NCBI GenBank assembly: GCA_001802865.1
Contig: MHAF01000085.1
Location: forward strand, 1-52,306
Direction of reading: 5' to 3'
Source of the DNA: Ignavibacteria bacterium RBG_16_34_14
GTDB lineage: Bacteria > Bacteroidota > Ignavibacteria > Ignavibacteriales > Ignavibacteriaceae
DNA length: 52,306 bases
Numbering within the stretch: position 1 is the first letter of the stretch; the number at the start of each line of letters is the position of its first letter. Under the pieces are notes generated by a model that was not told where the DNA came from, did not search any database, and saw only the letters and a program-made list of their open reading frames with translations. Below are positions 46,671 to 52,306 of this stretch, piece after piece. The translations under genes and the position numbers were made by a program.

Positions 46671-47801
46671 ATGAAGAACATCCTTCACATAATTAAAAAA
46701 GAATTTCTCCAGTTTAAGCGTGACCCAAAAATGTTCGGGATAATTCTTGTTGCCCCTGTCCTTCAATTAATACTTCTTGGCTATGCTGCCACACTTGATG
46801 TTATAATTGTTCATACCTTGGTTTTCGATCAGGATCGATCTGAATTAAGCAAGGATTATATTGCAAGATTTGAAAGCTCCGGTTTCTTTTCTATTGATTA
46901 TAATGCAACAAATTATAACGAGGTAACTGAGCAGATAAATAGCGGCGATATTATTGTAGCGGTTGTAATCCCAAACGATTTTGAAAAGAAAATCCATAGA
47001 CACGAAACAGCAAAAGTACAACTGCTCTTTAATGGATCTGATGGAAATACAGCTTCAATTGTTGCCGGATATATTTCAAATATCACAGCAAAGTTTTCTC
47101 AAAATTTACTGCAGGATTATTTTAATGACAATGGTAGAAGAGCTATTCATTCTGCACAGATAACTCCTGTAATAAGAGTCTGGTATAATCCGCTTCTTAA
47201 GACAAGAAACTTTATGGTACCGGGAATTGTTGGATTATTGCTAAGTAATATTACACTTATTCTCGCTTCATTAGCCATTGTTAAAGAAAAAGAAATTGGT
47301 ACACTTGAACAGCTTATCGTCACTCCAATAAAACCTTTTGAGCTTATAACGGGGAAAATGATTCCATTTATAATTCTTGGTTTTGCAGCAGTGATTATTG
47401 TAATCACAGCGATGACTTTTATCTTTAACATTCCTGTTAGGGGAAGTGTTTTTTTTCTTCTCTTTGCATCTTTTCTGTATGTACTTTCTACACTTGGGTT
47501 TGGTCTTTTTGTATCAACAATTTCTCAAACACAACAGCAGGCAATGATGATTTCTATTTTTGGAATAATGGTTCCGATGGTTTACTTATCGGGTTTTGCA
47601 TTTCCAATTGAGAATATGCCTGAGATTATTCAGTATATCAGTTATATAATTCCACTAAGATATTTTGTTGCAATTATCAGAGGTGTGATTCTTAAAGGAA
47701 CGGGTTTTGCAGAATTATGGATTGAAGCTCTTGTTTTATTAATTATGGGGATTGGAATCCTATTTCTCAGTTCTTTAAGATTTAGAAAGAAGATTGAATA
47801 A
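46671..47801 (+). CDS. ABC-2 permease (YbhR-like)
   Basis: A 376-residue paralogue of the preceding permease: IIKKEFLQFKRDPKMF, TM1, extracytoplasmic domain (FDQDRSELSKDYIARF …), then five helices. The coupling region is KEKEIGTLEQLIVTP. Last gene of the TetR exporter operon, 3 bases after the previous stop. The exported compound is unknown; relatives move drugs and cations. Confidence 0.9.
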   Translation: MKNILHIIKKEFLQFKRDPKMFGIILVAPVLQLILLGYAATLDVIIVHTLVFDQDRSELSKDYIARFESSGFFSIDYNATNYNEVTEQINSGDIIVAVVIPNDFEKKIHRHETAKVQLLFNGSDGNTASIVAGYISNITAKFSQNLLQDYFNDNGRRAIHSAQITPVIRVWYNPLLKTRNFMVPGIVGLLLSNITLILASLAIVKEKEIGTLEQLIVTPIKPFELITGKMIPFIILGFAAVIIVITAMTFIFNIPVRGSVFFLLFASFLYVLSTLGFGLFVSTISQTQQQAMMISIFGIMVPMVYLSGFAFPIENMPEIIQYISYIIPLRYFVAIIRGVILKGTGFAELWIEALVLLIMGIGILFLSSLRFRKKIE

Positions 47802-47937
47802 TCAACAAGAAATAATCACAGTAGAAAATCAAGATGGAAACTAACTAAAAGCAACCTATTAAAATTTTAGCAGAAATAAAACGAAACTCTAATCATTTTT
47901 AGTTATAGCTGTTCTTTTATTACTACCTATAAGCTAG

Positions 47938-48093
47938 ACAAATCATTACATAGTAAAAATTGGTGTTGGAATAGATGATATATCTTCATCACCAAACCTG
48001 CTGTTCAAATATTACTTCACAAATAATTTCGCTATGAATTTTATCGCTGGAATAACAGCCTGCTTTATTAATCTATTAATTGTTGCCAAATAG
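47938..48093 (+). pseudogene. Possible fragment of an outer-membrane β-barrel gene
   Basis: In the 399-base gap 47802–48200, one frame from ACA 47938 to TAG 48093 reads KIGVGIDDISSSPNLLFKYY then FTNNFAMNFIAGI. The alternating pattern resembles two strands of an outer-membrane barrel protein. There is no start codon with a ribosome-binding site and upstream stops occur, so it is a remnant at best. No other gene is seen in this gap. Confidence 0.25.
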
Positions 48094-48200
48094 AAATTAT
48101 AAACAATTGTTTAATGACTTGAATAAAATTGTTTTTATGTTTCACAGTGTAATGTTGTAACACAATAGATATTAATCAAAAAATAATTGAAAGGAATTTT

Positions 48201-49292
48201 ATGAAACTAAATATCAATATCAGTTTAACAATGATCCAACTGCTATTATTATTTTTATTATTCGACAGCAGTAGTGTTTCTGCTCATTGCGATGGACTTG
48301 ATGGACCGGTCGTGAAGGCAGCTATAAAAGCAATTGAGACGGGTAATGTTAATTATGTGCTTATATGGGTTCAGAAAGCAGATGAAGAAATTATAAAGAG
48401 TGCTTTTAACAAAACTCTTATTGTCAGGAAACTGAGTAAAGATGCACAGGAACTTGCTGACATGTATTTCTTTGAAACCCTTGTTCGGATTCATCGTTCA
48501 GGTGAAGGCGAACCTTACACCGGTCTTAAACCTGCCGGAAGGGATCTTGGTCCCGCAATTCCCGCAGCAGACAGTTCGATTGATAGAAATTCTTTGAACC
48601 AACTTGAAAAAGTCCTTGCTGGCCAAATTCCAGATGAGATAAAAGACTTGTTTAATAATGCAGTTTCCAAAAAGGATTATAGTATTGATGATGTTGATGC
48701 TGGTAGAGAATATGTTAAAGCATATGTTCAGTTTATCCATTCAGTCGAAGTTTATTACGAAACCGGTGAATTACATCATGAAAGTCATACACATAAAACA
48801 GAAATAAATCAACACGAAACAACGAAACACGAAGGAGAAAAGGCAATGGAATTTAAAATTCCGGAATCAATGAAAATTGAGCATGAAAAACTTCATGCAA
48901 TTCTTGCTGAAGCAACTAAAGAAGAAGGGGAAATTGGTACGACTGCAAAAGAAGTTGCAAAAGTTTTGCATGGTCATTTTGTTAAAGAAGAAGAGATTGC
49001 AATTCCACCCCTTGGATTGCTCGCTGAAATTTCGAGAGGACATGTAACCGAGGATATGAGACCGGTTACAAAAATGACCGATAGGCTAAAAGCAGAATTA
49101 CCTCAAATGCTAGAAGAACATAAACAAATTGTTCGGGCACTCAATAAATTTGAAGAGGTTGCTAAAAAGATGAACAGAAAAGATTATGTAGATTTTGCAG
49201 AAGACCTTAAACTTCATGCTAAGAATGAAGAAGAAGTAACATATCCAACATCTATTTTAATCGGTGAATTCATAAAACTCAAATTAAAATAA
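48201..49292 (+). CDS. Exported DUF6448-type protein fused to a hemerythrin (HHE) domain
   Basis: A 363-residue exported protein. A signal peptide ends SVSA and the mature chain begins with HCDGLDGPVVKAA, the DUF6448-type opening; that domain runs to about residue 190 (GEGEPYTGLKPAGRDLGPAIP). A His/Lys-rich linker (about 191–213) leads to a hemerythrin-like four-helix domain with metal-ligand candidates EHEKLH, LHGHFVKEEE, EEHKQI and LHAKNEEE. Hemerythrin domains bind a di-iron centre and react with O2 or NO. GAAAGGAA precedes the ATG. A ribosome-binding-like GGAG stands 8 bases before an internal in-frame ATG at 48846, so a shorter, cytoplasmic hemerythrin product is possible. It probably starts the NO/O2-related gene set. 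GTGT-N9-ACAC at 48147–48163 may be an operator. Confidence 0.85.
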   Translation: MKLNINISLTMIQLLLLFLLFDSSSVSAHCDGLDGPVVKAAIKAIETGNVNYVLIWVQKADEEIIKSAFNKTLIVRKLSKDAQELADMYFFETLVRIHRSGEGEPYTGLKPAGRDLGPAIPAADSSIDRNSLNQLEKVLAGQIPDEIKDLFNNAVSKKDYSIDDVDAGREYVKAYVQFIHSVEVYYETGELHHESHTHKTEINQHETTKHEGEKAMEFKIPESMKIEHEKLHAILAEATKEEGEIGTTAKEVAKVLHGHFVKEEEIAIPPLGLLAEISRGHVTEDMRPVTKMTDRLKAELPQMLEEHKQIVRALNKFEEVAKKMNRKDYVDFAEDLKLHAKNEEEVTYPTSILIGEFIKLKLK

Positions 49293-49311
49293 TAAATCTA
49301 TTAAGCTCTCA

Positions 49312-49338
49312 TTGACAGTTTAGTTTTTCTTTTAAATT
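49312..49338 (+). promoter_or_regulatory. Possible promoter before ABM gene
   Basis: TTGACA (49312–49317) and TAAATT (49333–49338), 15 bases apart, lie before the gene at 49371. The short spacer makes this uncertain. Confidence 0.3.
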
Positions 49339-49370
49339 GTCGGTAGGATTCAAAAAAGGGAGACGAATTT

Positions 49371-49670
49371 ATGTTTATCAACACAATTGAATTTCCTTCG
49401 ATAAAAGTTGGGAAAGAATCCGATTTTCTTGAATGGTTTAATTGGTCGAACTCTGTTTATAAAAATTTTGATGGATTTATTTCACGGCGGTTATTAAAAC
49501 TCACAAAAGGAAGTAAAAACTACGTTACTTTAGTTGAACACGAAAGCGAAAAAACTTTTATGGCAATGCATACCAGCAAAGAACGTCAAGACGCTTTTAA
49601 CAAATTAAAACCTTTGTTAGACGGTTCACTTAATGCAAAATTTTATGAAGTAATTATTGACACGGTGTGA
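49371..49670 (+). CDS. ABM-type (antibiotic biosynthesis monooxygenase fold) protein
   Basis: A 99-residue protein of the dimeric α+β ABM fold (KVGKESDFLEWFNWSN, FDGFISRRLLKL and YVTLVEHESEKTFMAMH). Relatives include heme-degrading and quinol monooxygenases and many of unknown role. No conserved heme His pattern can be assigned by eye. GGGAG precedes the ATG. Its place before membrane oxidoreductase genes suggests a part in heme or radical chemistry, but this is inferred from context. Confidence 0.7.
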   Translation: MFINTIEFPSIKVGKESDFLEWFNWSNSVYKNFDGFISRRLLKLTKGSKNYVTLVEHESEKTFMAMHTSKERQDAFNKLKPLLDGSLNAKFYEVIIDTV

Positions 49671-49711
49671 GGGGTAAAATGTGTGTAAGTAAACCATAGT
49701 ATAAATTGCTT

Positions 49712-50170
49712 ATGTTTTCTACTGTAAGATATTTCATTAAGACCAGTATAATATTCCTTCTATTAGGAATAGTAACTGGTCTTTATTTGTTAATCGCACG
49801 ATACTATTTTGGTATTTGGCACCATCCTGATCTTATCTCTGCACACACCCACATCATTCTTGTCGGTTTTGTAATGATGATGATCATGGGCGTTGCACTA
49901 TGGTTTTTTCCACGACCCGAAAAAGATGATAAATTATATAATCCAGCTCTAATTCTAACAACTTACTATATCATCACTGTCTCGACGATTATTCGATTTA
50001 TTTCAGAAGTTGTTTCTTCTTGTTTAACTCCAACAGAAATACTAAAATTTATTCTTACAATATCAGCCATCGGTCAGGTTGTAGGTATTGTTCTATTTTT
50101 CATCTCAATGTGGGGAAGAATTAGATCTGTTGGTAGTCATATTCGAGAAGCAAAAGGAGAGAAATTCTAA
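49712..50170 (+). CDS. Four-helix heme-copper-oxidase-like small membrane protein
   Basis: A 152-residue membrane protein with four helices. SAHTHIILVGFVMMMIMGV (helix 2 area) has the HxH of the heme-copper oxidase subunit I heme-ligand helix, and ALWFFPRPEKD follows. Such short proteins are often called 'cbb3-type subunit I-like' and lie next to NO-reductase-like genes. It could carry heme or assist assembly. I chose ATG 49712; the frame opens at TTG 49706. No strong ribosome-binding site is seen. Confidence 0.7.
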   Translation: MFSTVRYFIKTSIIFLLLGIVTGLYLLIARYYFGIWHHPDLISAHTHIILVGFVMMMIMGVALWFFPRPEKDDKLYNPALILTTYYIITVSTIIRFISEVVSSCLTPTEILKFILTISAIGQVVGIVLFFISMWGRIRSVGSHIREAKGEKF

Positions 50171-50248
50171 TAAAAAATTTTTCATGCAAAAATACGATAT
50201 ACTAACATTAATAATTAAACTAATTGATTTACAAAAAAGGGTGAAACA

Positions 50249-50797
50249 ATGATTGATTCAAATATTGTCTTAATAGGACAGGCAATAGCTTATACACTAT
50301 ATGTTCTGATTATAATGATTCTTATTGGTTGGTTTGGTTATAATATAACACGCCAAGGCAAAAGTAATGTAATTAACCCTAAATTATTTTATTCTTTAGT
50401 TGCATTGTTAGTCCTAATTGGTGTATCTCTTCACATCGTTACTCACGAAACAATTCCATGGAAGTCGATGGATTTAAATAGAGCTTCAATTAAAGCGGAT
50501 AAAACTTTTTATATCAGCGTTGCTAATCACAAATTTAATTTACCTGCTGAAAAAATGATCATTAAAACAAACAATAAAGTCTTGTTCAACGTTACATCTG
50601 AAGACTTAACTTACGGATTTGGATTATTCCGGCAGGACAATTCAATGCTTTTCCAGATGCAGGTTTTACCCGGTCACAAGAATGATATTCTCTGGCAATT
50701 TGATAGACCGGGAATTTACTCTATTCGCTCAACAGAATATTCCGGACCAAAGGGAATTAAGATGATTGAAAAAAACGCTGTTATAGTAACCAATTAG
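50249..50797 (+). CDS. Subunit II-like cupredoxin membrane protein lacking CuA
   Basis: A 182-residue protein with two N-terminal membrane helices (about 12–32 and 47–64) and a C-terminal cupredoxin domain as in heme-copper oxidase subunit II. The CuA ligand loop (normally C-x3-C-x3-H-x2-M) reads Ser161, Ser165, Gly169 and Met172 (STEYSGPKGIKM), and the other His reads Tyr122 (TYGFG). The fold is kept but the dinuclear copper site is gone, as in quinol oxidase subunit II (CyoA). It probably pairs with the next gene's product. GGGTGAAAC precedes the ATG. Confidence 0.85.
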   Translation: MIDSNIVLIGQAIAYTLYVLIIMILIGWFGYNITRQGKSNVINPKLFYSLVALLVLIGVSLHIVTHETIPWKSMDLNRASIKADKTFYISVANHKFNLPAEKMIIKTNNKVLFNVTSEDLTYGFGLFRQDNSMLFQMQVLPGHKNDILWQFDRPGIYSIRSTEYSGPKGIKMIEKNAVIVTN

Positions 50798-50844
50798 AAA
50801 AATAATTTAAAAAATGTAACTAAATAATAAAAAAGGGTTTTAAA

Positions 50845-51591
50845 ATGAATTTTTTACAAACACTAACCAACGGAGAAGAGGGGTTGTTCAAATCTGATAC
50901 CTTAACTCCTATGCAAAAAATGACTTTGAGGTTTGTTGTTGTTGGTTTGCTTTATTATGGCTTTGTCGTCGTTGAAGGTATGATAATGAGAACTTATCAG
51001 GTAACTCCTATTTCCCTGATCCCTCCAAATCAATATTTCGCAATACTAACCGCACATCCGCTTGTCGGAATTTTTGGTTCTACTTATTCAATTGTTTTTG
51101 GTGCTTTTCTTTTTCTCGTCCCTTTCTTAATGAAAAAACCATTGTGGAGCATTAAACTTGCAAACTGGACTTGTGGTTTAGTCGGAATTGGTACTTTTAC
51201 TTTTTGGTTTTCAGGATTCCTAACCCACTATGCTCCTCTTTATACTTTATACTGGCCGCTTCCTGCAGATTTCACACAGTTTAGTGTTTGGGGTGGAACA
51301 TTTTTTATATTCGGCATTGCTTTAGTTATGTTAGGAACCGTTTTCTTTGTTATAAATGTTTTTAAAACAATTACCTACACACCGGAGGACAGGGAAAAAC
51401 AACCAGCCAGTGCTTTGCTTTCTTCTGCACTTGGCATAAGCGGTCTCAAAAACCTTTTTAGAAAAAACAAACAAGAACATTTGGTTTCTTTGCCAGTTGC
51501 TGCTATTGCTCGCGGAACTGTTGATACGGCATTTAATGCTATAGTTATTCTTTTCACAGGGGTACTAATTCTGGTTTATATGATTGCATAA
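50845..51591 (+). CDS. Heme-copper oxidoreductase subunit I, N-terminal part, ended by in-frame TAA
   Basis: A 248-residue product covering helices I–V of a heme-copper oxidoreductase catalytic subunit. His71 in LTAHPLVGIFG (helix II) matches the low-spin heme ligand. The frame ends at TAA 51589–51591 after LVYMIA, but the very next codon continues the family sequence (LFGVSL …) in the same frame to the window edge. A one-base change GAA to TAA would explain it. It is either a nonsense mutation or base-call error, or a truly split protein. GGGTTTTAAA precedes the ATG. The likely reaction is NO or O2 reduction. Confidence 0.85.
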   Translation: MNFLQTLTNGEEGLFKSDTLTPMQKMTLRFVVVGLLYYGFVVVEGMIMRTYQVTPISLIPPNQYFAILTAHPLVGIFGSTYSIVFGAFLFLVPFLMKKPLWSIKLANWTCGLVGIGTFTFWFSGFLTHYAPLYTLYWPLPADFTQFSVWGGTFFIFGIALVMLGTVFFVINVFKTITYTPEDREKQPASALLSSALGISGLKNLFRKNKQEHLVSLPVAAIARGTVDTAFNAIVILFTGVLILVYMIA

Positions 51592-52306
51592 TTGTTCGGT
51601 GTAAGCTTAAGACATTCAGCAATTGATGCACTGCTTTATAAAAACTGGTTCTGGTGGGGATTAGATCTAATTGCTGATGGACTCGTACTGATCTTTGTAG
51701 CCGGAACATGGTACTTACTTGCAACTTTGATTACCGGTAAAAAACTATTTATGGAAAACTGGGCTCGGGCAGCTCTGTTTGTAGAGATGATTGTAAGCTG
51801 GACTGTATGGTCACACCACTTAATGTCCGATCAGGCACAACCTGGAATCTTAAAAATCTTATCTGGGGAAATGGTTACTGCTTTTGAGCTTATCACACAG
51901 GGACTTGCCTTCTTCATTACCTTAATTACACTCTGGAGCGCCAGACCAATTAAAATGACAAATCCGTTAAAGTTTTTATTAGGTGGTTTACTTGGTTTTG
52001 CTCTTGCTGTTCCGGCTGGTATTATGCAAGCTGATTTAGGTCTGAACAGAATTTTGCATAACACACAATGGATTGTCGGTCCTCACGTACATGTAGCAAT
52101 TTTAGTTGGATTGACCATGACCCTATATTCAGCAATCTATTATTTGCTTCCTATACTTACTAATGGTGCTAAACTCTATAGTCAGAAGCTTGCAAACTTT
52201 CATTTCTGGGCGCATCTTCTTGGTGGTATCGGTATGGGTGCCTTTATGGGAATGGCTGGTTTGAATGGAATGTTAAGAAGAACAATATATTTTGAAGGTG
52301 AGTTTA
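51592..52306 (+). CDS. Heme-copper oxidoreductase subunit I, C-terminal part (partial, cut by window)
   Basis: Same frame as the preceding gene after its TAA; open to the window end (238 codons). Numbering from TTG 51592: helix VI NWFWWGLDLIADG has Asp25 and Asp29, helix VII has His75-His76 (VWSHHLM), and helix X has His165 and His167 (GPHVHVA). Spacing (25→75→167) matches cNOR NorB (207→258→349), so Asp25 replaces the helix VI metal His and Asp29 the active-site Glu. A noncanonical NO-reductase-like enzyme is suggested. Translation could restart at TTG 51592, directly after the stop, but no ribosome-binding site is visible. Confidence 0.75.
   Translation, partial: MFGVSLRHSAIDALLYKNWFWWGLDLIADGLVLIFVAGTWYLLATLITGKKLFMENWARAALFVEMIVSWTVWSHHLMSDQAQPGILKILSGEMVTAFELITQGLAFFITLITLWSARPIKMTNPLKFLLGGLLGFALAVPAGIMQADLGLNRILHNTQWIVGPHVHVAILVGLTMTLYSAIYYLLPILTNGAKLYSQKLANFHFWAHLLGGIGMGAFMGMAGLNGMLRRTIYFEGEF

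Noticed and set aside
48147-48163. GTGT-N9-ACAC as an FNR/DNR or CRP site
   Set aside because: It does not match TTGAT-N4-ATCAA or TGTGA-N6-TCACA; mentioned only as a possible operator.
49679-49699. Tiny frame encoding MCVSKP behind GAGGGG
   Set aside because: Six codons, no sign of an attenuator or regulatory peptide, and probably chance in the gap between two genes.
51589-51591. Recoding of the stop codon as selenocysteine or pyrrolysine
   Set aside because: The codon is TAA, not TGA or TAG, and no SECIS-like structure is apparent.

Overview
The window is AT-rich bacterial DNA that most resembles the Ignavibacteria / Bacteroidota–Chlorobi group. The evidence is a secreted Asp-box protein ending in a type IX secretion (T9SS) type A signal (NYPNPFNPSTTI), a hybrid two-component 'HTCS' regulator, a BatA-like VWA membrane protein, a mitochondrial-type aconitase and a SufU-type SUF operon. 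This placement rests on protein style, not on a marker gene. I see no rRNA, tRNA, CRISPR array or intact insertion sequence.

Layout. (1) 1–5.8 kb, + strand: the 3' part of an HTCS sensor/regulator (cut by the window edge) and a T9SS-exported protein. (2) 5.9–11.8 kb, − strand: hflX, a BatA/VWA membrane protein and aconitase. (3) 11.8–12.9 kb: a gene-poor stretch with a possible tiny membrane protein, a small acidic protein and a lone GroES-like protein. (4) 12.95–16 kb, − strand: a compact phenolic-lipid type set (type III polyketide synthase, methyltransferase, flavoprotein). (5) 16–34.4 kb, nearly all − strand: a surface-glycan cluster with glycosyltransferases, six methyltransferases, 3-amino-sugar enzymes (FdtA/FdtB type), a flippase, a YfhO-like membrane protein, a CapA-like and a CapK/PaaK-like protein, a β-propeller lipoprotein and one decayed glycosyltransferase copy. 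(6) 34.6–41.5 kb, + strand: a full Fe-S assembly operon sufB-C-D-S-U-T, then a bacilliredoxin and an Rrf2 regulator. (7) 42–47.8 kb, + strand: a TetR-controlled ABC-2 exporter (TetR, HlyD lipoprotein, two ATPases, two permeases) that parallels E. coli YbiH/CecR–YbhGFSR. (8) 48.2 kb to the end, + strand: a hemerythrin fusion protein, an ABM-type protein, a 4-helix heme-type membrane protein and two subunits of an unusual heme-copper oxidoreductase.

The most interesting part is the right end. The catalytic subunit of the heme-copper enzyme has nitric-oxide-reductase-like ligand spacing, but the helix VI His and Glu positions both read as Asp. Its partner has a COX2-like cupredoxin fold from which every CuA Cys and His has been lost. 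The catalytic gene is also interrupted by an in-frame TAA between helices V and VI, with the remaining reading frame fully open to the window edge. With the neighbouring hemerythrin and the nearby SUF operon, this suggests NO or oxygen chemistry, but the substrate cannot be settled from sequence alone.

Other points of note are a palindromic intergenic repeat (GGTATAAGG units) found twice, once inside the suf operon; a clear TetR operator with three AGTTTCC half-sites; and a decayed tandem glycosyltransferase paralogue.
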